Shown here piece by piece: positions 9,019 to 18,439 of a DNA stretch of 33,053 nt. The notes beneath the pieces are model-generated. The model saw only the letters and a list, made by a program, of their open reading frames with translations, searched no databases and was not told where the DNA came from. Both the position numbers and the translations under genes were made by a program. Numbering within the stretch: position 1 is the stretch's first letter; every line of letters starts with the position of its first letter. Source of the DNA: Prolixibacteraceae bacterium (GTDB taxonomy: Bacteria > Bacteroidota > Bacteroidia > Bacteroidales > Prolixibacteraceae). Where the stretch lies: contig JABGRN010000068.1 in NCBI GenBank assembly GCA_018648265.1, positions 1 through 33,053 of the forward strand, given 5' to 3'.

Positions 9019-10662
9019 ATGCCAACAGTTGCCCAAATATTTGCACGAACCCTAAAAGAAATAGGTGTTCGATTTGTATTTGGAGTTCCCAGCGGAAATA
9101 TGATAGATTACATTGAAGCGTTGCGCGAAGAAGATGGAATTGATTTTATTTTAGGTGGACACGAAGCAACAGCGTCTTTTATGGCAGATGTTTGTGGACG
9201 TATTACAGGAATTCCGGGTGTCTGTTTCGGAACATTTGGTCCGGGTGCAACAAACTTAAGTACCGGAGTTGGTGGAGCACTTTTAGACCGTTCCCCATTA
9301 ATTGCTTTTACCGACGAGATGCCGGAACATCTACTGAATCGTACTGTTCAAATGAACATCAATCATCAGGAACTTTTTAAACCCATAACAAATTGGACCA
9401 CAAGTTTTTCTAAAAACAATGTTCGCGAGGTTATTCTTAAAGGTGCGGAAATTGCTGTTGCTGAAATACCGGGCTCGGTTCATATTGGCGTGCCAGCGGG
9501 AATTGGCCAGCAAACAATTGGCAATTCAGAAAGCGCGATTAATTATTTGAGGATTGAAAAAGAATCTTCGAATGCCACAAATGAGGAAATCAATGATAAA
9601 GTTGAGATGCTTTTTAAGCATTCGAAAAAGCCTGTTTTAGCAGTTGGATTATCAGCTGTGAGAGAGGGTGTAAAAAGTTTGGTCATTCAAATTGCCGAAA
9701 AATTTCAACTTCCTGTTGTTTTAACTCCAATGGCGAAGGGAATGTTTCCGGAGGATCATCCACTTTATGTTGGAGTTCTTTTTCACGCACTGTCAGATTA
9801 TGTTGCAGAAACGTACCGCGATGCTGATTTAGTTGTTGGAATTGGATACGATCCGGTAGAGTTTAATTATGAAGATTGGATGCCAGATGTTCCACTAATT
9901 CATTTCGACAGTAAAAAAGCTGATGTTGATAATGCACAAATTAAAACGGTTATAAATGTTTTAGGTGAATTGGAAACGACATTAAAAGAGTTTTTGGAAA
10001 TTAACACAGATAAAAAAGACTGGAATATAACAGCTTTACAATATAGAAAAAATGAGCTTTTTCAAAAACTAATACCGAAACCTAATTCATTTGGGCCACT
10101 TGCTGTGGTTGAAGAATTGCGAAATATTTTACCAGATGATGGAATTTTATCTGTCGATGTTGGGGCACATTTACATTTAATAGGCCAAATGTGGCGAACA
10201 CCCGAACCTCAAAAATTGATTATGACAAATGGTTGGTCGAGTATGGGATTTGCAATTCCGGCAGCATTGGCAGCAAAACTTTGTCATCCGGAATTACCAG
10301 TTGCAGCAATTTTGGGCGACGGTGGATTTTTAATGACAGTGGGCGAACTGGCAACTGCAGCACGACTTAATCTCAAAATTGTTTTTGTGGTAATTGTCGA
10401 TGAAAGTTTGTCGTTGATACGCATTAAGCAGGGAAACAAGAATTATAATTGCGATTATGGAACCAATCTTCAAAATAAAATTAAAGAACCAACCAACCAT
10501 TATTTTGGAGTTCCGGTAATTCGGGCAACAAATTTTATGAAATATAAAAATGCACTGGTTGAAGGCTTCTCTTTAAACGGCCCGGTTGTTATTGAGGCGG
10601 TTGTTGATGGGAATGAATATAAGGATTTGGTATTGAAGCCACATAAAGGAAATCAGAAATAG
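9019..10662 (+). CDS. TPP-dependent enzyme, acetolactate synthase/decarboxylase-like
   Basis: Member of the three-domain TPP enzyme family that includes acetolactate synthase, pyruvate oxidase and benzoylformate decarboxylase. The N-terminal PYR domain has the catalytic glutamate E49 in GGHEATASFMAD and the FGPGATN loop. The C-terminal PP domain has GDGGF with D434. The second metal ligand, 27 residues on, is D461 rather than the usual Asn, as in catabolic (AlsS-type) acetolactate synthases; the following segment is ESLSLIRIKQ. No small regulatory ACT subunit and no ilv genes are adjacent, which argues against a biosynthetic IlvB. A 2-oxoacid decarboxylase is an alternative. Family is certain, reaction is not. 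Confidence 0.85.
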   Translation: MPTVAQIFARTLKEIGVRFVFGVPSGNMIDYIEALREEDGIDFILGGHEATASFMADVCGRITGIPGVCFGTFGPGATNLSTGVGGALLDRSPLIAFTDEMPEHLLNRTVQMNINHQELFKPITNWTTSFSKNNVREVILKGAEIAVAEIPGSVHIGVPAGIGQQTIGNSESAINYLRIEKESSNATNEEINDKVEMLFKHSKKPVLAVGLSAVREGVKSLVIQIAEKFQLPVVLTPMAKGMFPEDHPLYVGVLFHALSDYVAETYRDADLVVGIGYDPVEFNYEDWMPDVPLIHFDSKKADVDNAQIKTVINVLGELETTLKEFLEINTDKKDWNITALQYRKNELFQKLIPKPNSFGPLAVVEELRNILPDDGILSVDVGAHLHLIGQMWRTPEPQKLIMTNGWSSMGFAIPAALAAKLCHPELPVAAILGDGGFLMTVGELATAARLNLKIVFVVIVDESLSLIRIKQGNKNYNCDYGTNLQNKIKEPTNHYFGVPVIRATNFMKYKNALVEGFSLNGPVVIEAVVDGNEYKDLVLKPHKGNQK

Positions 10663-10676
10663 TTGTAAATTTTAAA

Positions 10677-11255
10677 ATGAATAATATGTATCTGTTTTTT
10701 GACACAGAAACAACAGGATTGCCTCGAAGATGGAAAGCACCTGTAAGCGATTTGAATAATTGGCCACGAATGATTCAGGTCGCGTGGATTTTATGTGATA
10801 GTAAGGGAAATCGTATTGAATCGGACGATTTTATTATCAAACCCGAAAATTTCAAAATTCCTGTTGAAGCTTCGAGGGTTCATGGAATCTCTACGGAAAA
10901 AGCTATTACCGAAGGAGTTGATCTTGAAAAAATTCTATTGGCTTTTAATAAATTAGTAGAACAAGCAGATTTTATTGTTGCACACAATATAAGTTTTGAT
11001 GAGAAGATTATTGGTGCCGAATTATTGAGAAAAGGCGTTCAAAGTGATTTTGAGAGAAAAAGAAAACTGTGTACGATGAAAGCTTCTACTGATTACTGCA
11101 GGCTTCCCGGCCCTTATGGATATAAATGGCCAAAATTATCAGAATTGCATATAAAATTATTTGGAGAAGATTTTGAAGAAGCACATAATGCCTCGGTGGA
11201 TATTAACGCAACTGAAAAATGTTTTTGGGAAATGCGGCGAATAGGATTAATATAA
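10677..11255 (+). CDS. DEDDh 3'-5' exonuclease (DnaQ/epsilon-like)
   Basis: Small stand-alone exonuclease of the DnaQ fold that removes nucleotides from 3' ends using two metal ions. Exo I is FDTETTG near residues 8-14 (D and E ligands), exo II is AHNISFDEKI (D ligand), and exo III is the AHNASVDINA block, giving the H and D of the DEDDh class. A conserved HGIS precedes exo II. An internal ATG three codons in (10686) is an alternative start. It lies 14 nt after the TPP enzyme and 90 nt before a helicase, so it may act in repair or recombination with that helicase. It could be called 'DNA polymerase III subunit epsilon-like', but its role in replication is unproven. Confidence 0.88.
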   Translation: MNNMYLFFDTETTGLPRRWKAPVSDLNNWPRMIQVAWILCDSKGNRIESDDFIIKPENFKIPVEASRVHGISTEKAITEGVDLEKILLAFNKLVEQADFIVAHNISFDEKIIGAELLRKGVQSDFERKRKLCTMKASTDYCRLPGPYGYKWPKLSELHIKLFGEDFEEAHNASVDINATEKCFWEMRRIGLI

Positions 11256-11345
11256 CGGGGACTTTCCTTAAATTGTGGACTGGCAACATTTGCTATTGTT
11301 TCGATTTCATTAAAATATTACATTTACTTTCTGTTATTCAAACTA

Positions 11346-13808
11346 TTGGAAATGCAAACCAACAAGCAACTAAACCTCGCTTTCGACTTTGTTCAATTCA
11401 CCGGGCAAAATATTTTTTTGACGGGAAAAGCAGGTACCGGGAAAACCACTTTCCTGAAAAGCCTTAAAGAGAAATCGCCAAAGCGGATGATTGTAGTTGC
11501 CCCAACCGGTGTAGCAGCAATTAATGCCGGCGGTGTTACAATTCATTCTTTCTTTCAACTCTCTTTTGCACCACAAATCGGGCTCGAAAATTCGACTAAC
11601 TATCAAAATCGGTTTAATAAAGAAAAGATAAATATTATTCGGAGTCTTGACCTTTTGGTAATCGACGAAATTAGTATGGTCCGTGCTGATATCCTGGATG
11701 CTATCGATCGTGTTTTACGTCGGTTCAGAATCCGGGATAAACCTTTTGGAGGGGTTCAAATGCTTATGATTGGTGATTTGCAACAACTTGCCCCGGTTGT
11801 AAAAAACGATGAATGGAATCTGCTAAAAAAAGAGTACGATACCGTTTATTTTTTTAGCAGTAAAACATTGCGCAAAACTTCGTATGTGAGCATTGAACTA
11901 ACCCACGTTTTTCGTCAGCAAGATGATCGGTTTATTTCAATCTTAAATAAAGTCAGGGATAATATTCTTGATAAAGATGCCTTCGATGCTTTGAATCAAC
12001 GATACATTCCAGAGTTCGAAGTTGGTGATGATGAGGGATATATTACCCTTTGTACACACAATATACAAGCTCATCGCATTAACGATACTAAATTACGGCA
12101 ACTTTCTTCAAAAGTAAAATCTTTTACCGCCCGCGTTGAAGATAACTTTCCGGAATACTCGTTTCCAACTGATTTTGAACTAAAACTAAAAGTGGGTGCA
12201 CAGGTAATGTTTGTAAAAAATGATCCTTCACCCGAGAAACTTTTTTATAATGGAAAAATAGGGAAGATTACCAGTATTGACCACGATTCTGTTTTTGTGC
12301 TTTGCCCCGATGAAAACGAAGAAATTGAAGTTTCCCCGCTCCTTTGGGAAAATGTAAAATATTCGATAGATAAAGAAACTGCCGAAATTAGGGAAAAAAC
12401 AGAAGGTTCGTTTAGCCAGATTCCGCTAAAGTTAGCATGGGCAATTACCATTCATAAAAGTCAGGGACTCACATTTGAACGTGCAATTATTGATGCTGAA
12501 GCCTCGTTTGCACACGGCCAGGTTTATGTGGCATTGAGCCGCTGCAAATCACTTGAAGGACTCGTTTTAAGCACACCGGTTTCAAATAAAAGTATTATTA
12601 ACGATGGAACGGTGAGCGGATTTATTCAAAATGTAGAAGAAAATCAGCCCGGAGAAAATGAATTGATTGTTGCCAAATTGGCCTATCAAAGAAATTTGTT
12701 GATGGATCTATTTCGTTTCGAAGAAGCAAAAATGCTGGTTAATACCATTAATAAAATACTGCGGGAAAACAGTTCAAGTGTGCCGGAAGTTGTGGTTGAA
12801 CATTTATTAAAGATGAAATCGGATGTTTATTCTGAATTGGTAGAAGTGTCAGAAAAATTTCAAAATCAAATAAAACAATTTTTATCTGTCCAGCCCAATG
12901 TGGAATTAAATGCAAAATTGCAGGAACGGATTTCAAAGGCTTCAAATTATTTTGCTGAAAAAATAAAAATTATATTAATCGATGGATTGGCAAAAGCCGA
13001 TTTGGATATTGATAATAAAACTTTGCGCAAACAAATTAAAAATGTTTCATCGAGGCTTTTAGATGAAGCAGAAATAAAATTGGCCGGTTTTGAAATTTGT
13101 AAAACTGATTTCCATGTGAAAAAATTGTTGGATGCCCGGGCAAAAGTCATGGTTGCAGGCAGCAAAAGCACCCCCAAAAAACAAAAAGCCAAAGAAATTA
13201 TTAATCCTGAAAATATTCCCCATCCCGAACTTTACAGTCTGTTACGTTCGTGGCGATACGAAAAAGCCAGTGAATTGGGAACTCCTGTTTATATGATTTT
13301 TTCGCAAAAAGCTTTGATTGAATTGGTAAATTATTTGCCAACCGAATCGACCACTCTTCAATTAATAAATGGTTTGGGAAGTAAAAAAATAGAACAGTTT
13401 GGTGCAGATATCATTCAAATGATTCAACATTATTGCAACGAAAACAACATTGAAAAAGGTGATATTCCCCTAAAAGAAGTTACTAAAAAGGAGAAAAAGC
13501 CTAAAGTGGATACTAAAAAAATAAGTTTCGAAATGTTTCAATCGGGTAAAACATTGGCTGATATTGCTATCGAACGAGGACTTACCGCTAATACTATTGA
13601 AAACCATTTGGCACATTATGTAGGTTTGGGCGAGTTAAATGTGAGCTTGTTTTTAAATGAAGAGAAACTCAGAAAAATTACCAATTATTTTAAAACCACA
13701 GAAAACAAAAGTTTAGGTGAGGCAAAAGTGAGTTTTGGTGATGAAATAAGTTATGGCGAGCTTCGGATGGGATTGAGTTATATTGAAAGCTTGTCAAGGA
13801 ATGAATAG
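11346..13808 (+). CDS. PIF1/RecD-like superfamily 1 helicase with HRDC and HTH tails
   Basis: ATP-driven DNA helicase. Walker A GKAGTGKTT at 27-35 and Walker B with D107-E108 in VIDEISMV sit in an AAA-type fold. They are followed by GDLQQLAPVV (motif III) and the C-terminal motifs ITIHKSQGLTFE and VYVALSRCKSLEG. After about residue 430 comes a helical linker, then an HRDC domain around 620-700 (HPELYSLLRSWRYEKA, INGLGSKKIEQFG), and a helix-turn-helix unit near 725-770 (GKTLADIAIERGLTANTIEN). HRDC plus HTH are typical accessory DNA-binding modules of RecQ and related helicases. A start at the second Met (11352) is equally plausible. It converges on the phosphatase gene with an 8-nt gap. Confidence 0.9.
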   Translation: MEMQTNKQLNLAFDFVQFTGQNIFLTGKAGTGKTTFLKSLKEKSPKRMIVVAPTGVAAINAGGVTIHSFFQLSFAPQIGLENSTNYQNRFNKEKINIIRSLDLLVIDEISMVRADILDAIDRVLRRFRIRDKPFGGVQMLMIGDLQQLAPVVKNDEWNLLKKEYDTVYFFSSKTLRKTSYVSIELTHVFRQQDDRFISILNKVRDNILDKDAFDALNQRYIPEFEVGDDEGYITLCTHNIQAHRINDTKLRQLSSKVKSFTARVEDNFPEYSFPTDFELKLKVGAQVMFVKNDPSPEKLFYNGKIGKITSIDHDSVFVLCPDENEEIEVSPLLWENVKYSIDKETAEIREKTEGSFSQIPLKLAWAITIHKSQGLTFERAIIDAEASFAHGQVYVALSRCKSLEGLVLSTPVSNKSIINDGTVSGFIQNVEENQPGENELIVAKLAYQRNLLMDLFRFEEAKMLVNTINKILRENSSSVPEVVVEHLLKMKSDVYSELVEVSEKFQNQIKQFLSVQPNVELNAKLQERISKASNYFAEKIKIILIDGLAKADLDIDNKTLRKQIKNVSSRLLDEAEIKLAGFEICKTDFHVKKLLDARAKVMVAGSKSTPKKQKAKEIINPENIPHPELYSLLRSWRYEKASELGTPVYMIFSQKALIELVNYLPTESTTLQLINGLGSKKIEQFGADIIQMIQHYCNENNIEKGDIPLKEVTKKEKKPKVDTKKISFEMFQSGKTLADIAIERGLTANTIENHLAHYVGLGELNVSLFLNEEKLRKITNYFKTTENKSLGEAKVSFGDEISYGELRMGLSYIESLSRNE

Positions 13809-13816
13809 AAATGTTA

Positions 13817-14593
13817 TTATAGATTTTTGATAATCTCGACTAATTCTTTGTGAATTTCTGGTCGTGCAACAATTAAATGTGTGGTTTTCCCATCCCAGCC
13901 ATTTCCCATCCAGTCGGTAAATATACAACCGGCTTCCTGTGCAATTACAATTCCTGCAGCAAAATCCCAAAGCTCGTCGCCGGAACAGATAAATCCGTCA
14001 GCCGAACCAGTGGCAATGTAACAAAGCTCGATTGCCGTGGTTCCTAGTTTTAATATATTATAGTTTGAAGCCAGCCGATGAGAAAGTTCTTTAAATTTTT
14101 TACGGTCGTTTTCTGCATAACCATGGTTCAAAAACAACATCGGAATATATTCAGTGTCGAATTTCGGAAGTGTTAGTTTTTCGTCGTTGCAAAATGCACC
14201 CCCGCCTTTTGTTGCGTAATATTCATTTTGATTTAAGGGATCAATTATCACCCCAACCAGTGATTCATTTCCATCCATTAATCCTATTGAAACAGCAAAA
14301 AGAGGTAACGACCTAGCAAAATTATTAGTTCCATCTAAGGGATCTACAACCCATTTTGGTCCATTATTTTTGCCAGAAGATCCACTTTCTTCACTAATTA
14401 TTTCATACGAGGAATGTGTAGTAAGAAAATCCAGAATTGCTTTATCCGCCTCTAAATCTGTGGCAGTTACAAGTCCTTTTGAATCTCCCTTTACCCTGAA
14501 TTCCTTCGACTTTCCAAAGTTTTTCATAATAATTCTGGCAGCAGCACGGGCAGCTTTAAGTGCAATTTCTAAATCTTTTGAAAAATCGATCAT
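13817..14593 (-). CDS. inositol monophosphatase family protein
   Basis: Mg2+-dependent phosphatase of the IMPase/SuhB/CysQ superfamily. Metal-binding residues are E68-E69 in the SEES segment, and D84 and D87 in DPLDGTNNFARS. The second signature, WDFAAGIVIAQEAGC, lies near residue 210. The length (258) fits SuhB-type enzymes. Likely substrates are inositol phosphates, fructose 1,6-bisphosphate or 3'-phosphoadenosine phosphate, and sequence alone does not choose. It converges on the helicase gene. The next minus-strand gene upstream ends 36 nt away, so read-through from the dehydrogenase is possible. Confidence 0.9.
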   Translation of the reverse strand: MIDFSKDLEIALKAARAAARIIMKNFGKSKEFRVKGDSKGLVTATDLEADKAILDFLTTHSSYEIISEESGSSGKNNGPKWVVDPLDGTNNFARSLPLFAVSIGLMDGNESLVGVIIDPLNQNEYYATKGGGAFCNDEKLTLPKFDTEYIPMLFLNHGYAENDRKKFKELSHRLASNYNILKLGTTAIELCYIATGSADGFICSGDELWDFAAGIVIAQEAGCIFTDWMGNGWDGKTTHLIVARPEIHKELVEIIKNL

Positions 14594-14629
14594 ACTTTTT
14601 TAGCTAGTTTAAATAAAAAATAATTGACC

Positions 14630-15907
14630 TTAAATTTCCGAAGCATTTTCCAATAAATAATCCTCAGCCTCTACATTCCAAAGTCCTTTGGTTTTTGCAA
14701 CCATTTTTGCAAGTTCAGCAAAAAACGGATTTTCTTTTCCTAACTCTTCAAAATCGGATATTGCTGTTAATGTAAGGTTTTTATGTGTGTAAATTAATTT
14801 TTTCCCTCCGGGAATATTTGGTAAATCGAGTGTTGTTTTTATAACGGAATTTAGTCCTCCAATATGAGTAACCAAGCCTGCCGGATCAAGTCCCTTGCTC
14901 ATGCAATCGAGCGCTTCAACCATGTCGTCGTTGTTTCCACCCGAAGTTCCTACAATATGGGTTGATGCATAATGAACATTATAAAAATTCATTTTTGCTG
15001 AAAACTCAGTGTTACTGGGACCTGCAAAAAAGTTAAGACAGCCGTCGTTTGCTAAAATTGCATCGCCCTGTTCAATGACTGGGGCAACCGGGGCAAAAAC
15101 AAACACATCATCGAAACCGGTTCCACAAGATAATTCATCTTTTAATATTGAAACAGGATCGCTATATTTCCCGGTGTTCAGATAAATTAATTCAATGCCT
15201 TTCTCTTTTGCCCAACTAACGGGAAAAATTTCCGCTGCCCTGTCTAATCTTTCTTGTGAAATATCGGTAACAACCAATAACGAAGGTTTGCGATCTTCGC
15301 GGGTTACCACATAATTTATGGCTGCCAGTCCCATTGGCCCAACACCGGCAAGAATCGCCATTTTACCGCCATCAACAATTTCCATATCGTGAATGTATGA
15401 ACCCGGTTTAGTATGGTAATTCGCATGCATAGCGCCAATTACACAACTTAATGGTTCGGCCAACGATGCTGGATAAAATCCCGGTCCGTCGTAGGCTAGC
15501 AAACAGTCCTGGTCAAGCACATCTTTTGGAATAATTACATAAGTTGCATCGCCGCCAATGTGTGGGTAAGTATAACCCGGAGCGCTTAAAACTCCAAGCG
15601 GAGCATCCTCATAATAAATAGCCGGTTGGATGGAATATTTTTGCCCGGCATTAAATTTGTTTTTCCATTTGGCGCCTACTTCTACAATCTCTCCACTAAA
15701 TTCATGACCAATAATTATTGGATTTTCAGCAACATTGTTTGGCACACGTTTGTGATTTTCGCCTTGAGTGGCTGCTTTGTAGCTCGACATACAAATACTG
15801 TCGGAAACTACTTTCGCTAAAATCTCATCGTCCTTAATTGCCGGGAGTTCAAACTCTTCCAATCTTAAATCGTATTTTCCGTATAATCGAACTGCTTTTG
15901 TTTTCAT
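14630..15907 (-). CDS. zinc-dependent dehydrogenase, SorE-like
   Basis: Medium-chain alcohol dehydrogenase of 425 residues. Catalytic zinc ligands are C39 (SDSICMSSYKAA) and H68-E69 (GHEFSGEIVEVG). The Rossmann motif is GVGPMG at 188-193. The four-cysteine structural zinc lobe is absent, replaced by a segment near 95-120. The N-terminal pattern, including NHKRVPNNVAENP before GHEF, resembles L-sorbose-1-phosphate reductases (SorE group) as I recall them; a database search is needed to confirm. The neighbouring aldolase/SDR fusion upstream on the same strand supports a role in sugar-phosphate catabolism. Substrate is inferred. Confidence 0.8.
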   Translation of the reverse strand: MKTKAVRLYGKYDLRLEEFELPAIKDDEILAKVVSDSICMSSYKAATQGENHKRVPNNVAENPIIIGHEFSGEIVEVGAKWKNKFNAGQKYSIQPAIYYEDAPLGVLSAPGYTYPHIGGDATYVIIPKDVLDQDCLLAYDGPGFYPASLAEPLSCVIGAMHANYHTKPGSYIHDMEIVDGGKMAILAGVGPMGLAAINYVVTREDRKPSLLVVTDISQERLDRAAEIFPVSWAKEKGIELIYLNTGKYSDPVSILKDELSCGTGFDDVFVFAPVAPVIEQGDAILANDGCLNFFAGPSNTEFSAKMNFYNVHYASTHIVGTSGGNNDDMVEALDCMSKGLDPAGLVTHIGGLNSVIKTTLDLPNIPGGKKLIYTHKNLTLTAISDFEELGKENPFFAELAKMVAKTKGLWNVEAEDYLLENASEI

Positions 15908-15997
15908 GTGTTTATTGCTTTGAGCTATGAGCCGATAGCTTTTTCTTTAAATTTTAATTTGAGTAGTTAGACTTTACTATTTCGATAACTATTTATT

Positions 15998-16062
15998 CGT
16001 CATGCTAAACTTGTTTCAGTATCTCATTAATTATGAGATTCCGAAATGAATTCGGAATGACG
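15998..16062. repeat. REP-like imperfect palindrome (65 nt)
   Basis: Two 30-nt arms (15998-16027 and 16033-16062) are inverted copies matching at 22 of 30 positions around a 5-nt loop. The outer ends are CGTCAT/ATGACG and the inner stem is ATCTCAT/ATGAGAT. The right arm also forms its own small hairpin (CCGAA/TTCGG). A 26/30 copy of the right arm occurs at 32948-32977. It fills the 203-nt gap between the dehydrogenase and aldolase genes, which shows no gene. A 6-bp hairpin at 15923-15940 lies in the same gap. Confidence 0.75.
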
Positions 16063-16110
16063 TTTAATATTTTTTCTTACTACTTTATACTATATATTTA
16101 TTACTTTCTT

Positions 16111-18087
16111 CTATTTCAACATATTTTGCCCACCAGTCACTGGCACTGCCTGCCCTGTTTCGTACTGTTGATCGATGACGTAGAAAATTGCTTTTGCCAC
16201 ATCTTCGGCGGTACAACCACGTCCGGCAGGAACCTGTGCTTCATAAAACGCTTTTACATCGTTTATGGTTTTTGCGCCTGGAACTTTGCCGGTATTTAAA
16301 TATTGCACAAACAACCCGTTTTTGGGGTCGCTCCAAAGTGGACCGTCAAAAAAGTTACCCGGACAAATGGAATTCACCTTAATTTTAAATGGCATCAATT
16401 CAAGCGCAAACGACTGTGTTAAACCAATTCCACCAAATTTTCCGCCGGAATAAGCAAAGTTTTTATTGCTCCCTTTTAATCCCGACTTCGAATTGATTTG
16501 TATAATGTCAGTAAAATGATCGGGATTTATTGAATTCTGTAATTTCATTACCGGTTTCGAGTGTTTAGCACAAAGGAAATAACCCGTGTAATTTACTCTT
16601 GTCATCAGTTCAAAAGTTTCCTGATCCATTTCATCAAGACTTCCGGCTCGTAAAATCCCGGCATTCGAAATCATTACGTCCAGTCCTCCAAATTGCAAAA
16701 CAGTTTCGTCAACCAACTTTTTTACTGATTCACTTTCAGCAACATTTACAGAAATAAAATACGCCTTATTTTTTGTCTTTTTTGAATTGAGTAGATTGGC
16801 AAATTCTTTTCCTTTCTCTTCGTTCAAATCAGCAACAATAATATTTGCACCTTCATTATGGAGAATTTCTGCAATTCCAGCACCAAATCCTTGCGCGGCC
16901 CCAGTTACAATTACAATTTTGTTTTCCAGCCGTCCGCTTGGTTTTCCGCCAAGAGAAACTTTTTTTCTATAATGTTCAACTTCCCAGTTTTCAATAAAAG
17001 TGGCTTGTTCTTTTGTTAAAGGATGCACTCCTCCAAAATTTTCAGAAAGAGTGCTTATTTCACAAAAATCGTTTACCATGTCTTTTAAATAAGCAACAGA
17101 AACCGGCGAATCTTCGGCAACAATCACTCCTTTATTCTGAAAAAAAATAACTTTCGGGACGGCACCTTTCCGATTTTTAAATTCGGCAATTTTTACTTTT
17201 GCCTCTTCTATTATTTTTTTTGTAGAAGTATTGTTTTCAATAAAAAGATATTCCGACATGCAATAAACCATTTGATCGGGATTAAACGGTTTTGCAATCC
17301 CGGCTTCAAAAGCTTCTTTATCGGAAATAAAATTTGCGACCCACGAACTGTTTAACGCTGTTGCAACTTTTAGTTTTTCGTCGGAAAGTAACATCCGCAC
17401 TGCTGGTAAGACTTCTGTTATTATTTCTGAAACCGGAATTTCTTTGAAAGTTAGTAACACATCAAACGAATTTTCCAGCTTATTTTTAACGTCAGCATAA
17501 ATTTGATCAATTTCTTTGGTAGAGTCGGCGGCTACAAAAATGCCGTGGTTTTGAATGAAGACTATTTTCGGATCACACTTAAATTTCGTATTGTACTCAT
17601 CTATTTTTTCAGCAATAATTTTGAAAAGAACAAAACCAGGATCGGAATAGGGGACAAAAAGAACATCCTCCCCAAAAAATTCCTTAGTTTTTTCTGCTGC
17701 CTGGTTACTGCACATTAATCCGTTCACCAAAGTCGAGTGCGTGTGCACAACAAATTGGTAGCTAAACAAATTGTGCAACGAAGTTTCAACCGAAGGACGC
17801 AAACCTGATTCAGAATTAATCCGACTATTTAAAAGCGCATTTTTAACTTCTTCCTCACGAATGGCCGAATCATTTGAAAATTGTTGATTGGGAATGTCAT
17901 TTAGTTTTTTTCGGTCGAGTACACAAAATCCATTTTCGTCGATGTCGCCCAAATTAATTCCGCTGGCTTTTATCCAAAGGTAATCCTCGTTTTTAAACGA
18001 AGTATTTCCTCCACCGGCAATTACGTATTCCTTTTTTTGTCCGTAAAATCTCGAGACTTCAATCAGCTCTTTTATTTCTTTATTCAT
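16111..18087 (-). CDS. bifunctional class II aldolase / short-chain dehydrogenase
   Basis: Fusion of a zinc-dependent class II (AraD/RhaD-like) aldolase with an SDR oxidoreductase, 658 residues. The aldolase half has AGGGNTS at 24-30, E101, H115 and H117 in HTHS, and H181 in NHG, which are the expected zinc and catalytic residues. The SDR half has TGAAQGFG at 395-402, SNAG at 474-477, S533, Y546 and K550 (YSGGK). Residues 311-343 repeat the pattern of 173-205, suggesting a degenerate second aldolase-like segment. Homologous fusions (YuxG/RhaEW type) cleave rhamnulose 1-phosphate and oxidise lactaldehyde. Here the true sugar is unknown. The upstream PHP gene and downstream SorE-like gene run the same way. 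Confidence 0.88.
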   Translation of the reverse strand: MNKEIKELIEVSRFYGQKKEYVIAGGGNTSFKNEDYLWIKASGINLGDIDENGFCVLDRKKLNDIPNQQFSNDSAIREEEVKNALLNSRINSESGLRPSVETSLHNLFSYQFVVHTHSTLVNGLMCSNQAAEKTKEFFGEDVLFVPYSDPGFVLFKIIAEKIDEYNTKFKCDPKIVFIQNHGIFVAADSTKEIDQIYADVKNKLENSFDVLLTFKEIPVSEIITEVLPAVRMLLSDEKLKVATALNSSWVANFISDKEAFEAGIAKPFNPDQMVYCMSEYLFIENNTSTKKIIEEAKVKIAEFKNRKGAVPKVIFFQNKGVIVAEDSPVSVAYLKDMVNDFCEISTLSENFGGVHPLTKEQATFIENWEVEHYRKKVSLGGKPSGRLENKIVIVTGAAQGFGAGIAEILHNEGANIIVADLNEEKGKEFANLLNSKKTKNKAYFISVNVAESESVKKLVDETVLQFGGLDVMISNAGILRAGSLDEMDQETFELMTRVNYTGYFLCAKHSKPVMKLQNSINPDHFTDIIQINSKSGLKGSNKNFAYSGGKFGGIGLTQSFALELMPFKIKVNSICPGNFFDGPLWSDPKNGLFVQYLNTGKVPGAKTINDVKAFYEAQVPAGRGCTAEDVAKAIFYVIDQQYETGQAVPVTGGQNMLK

Positions 18088-18439
18088 GATTTTATGAATT
18101 TTATTGTTTGTCGCGAAGGTTTATTAATAGTAGCACTTTCCTCTTGGGCGGTGTTTTGAAGATGTGTTCGAATTCCAGGAAATTTCAAAATACCGTAAAA
18201 TAGAATTCCCAAAATTTCTAAAGAAGCGAAGAAGCCGACTATTCGTCTTAGTTTTCCCTTTATTAATTGAAGTGGAAAGTGGTTTTTCTATTTTGTATTT
18301 ATTTGTCATTTTAATTTGCCGGAACTTTGTAATTTCTATTTTCCTTATTTATTTTTTGTGAATATCAGTGCCTTTTTAGTGTTTAAAATGTTAACACAAA
18401 GTTCGCAAATTATCTTCACCAAGAAACACAAAGTTATTT
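18088..18439. other. 352-nt gap without a convincing gene
   Basis: This holds the upstream region of the aldolase/SDR gene and the 3' flank of the PHP gene. An 11-nt direct repeat AACACAAAGTT occurs at 18393-18403 and 18425-18435. Short open frames of about 60 codons overlap on both strands, without recognisable domains or start signals. No clear TAnnTTTG box faces the aldolase gene. Confidence 0.6.

Noticed and set aside
15923-15940. Rho-independent terminator after the aldolase/SDR gene
   Set aside because: The stem is only 6 bp, and on the minus strand, where both flanking genes run, no T-run follows.
18124-18361. Overlapping short open frames on both strands between the PHP and aldolase genes
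   Set aside because: They are antisense to each other, rich in rare-looking residues, show no domain and no start signal, and are probably chance frames in a non-coding gap.
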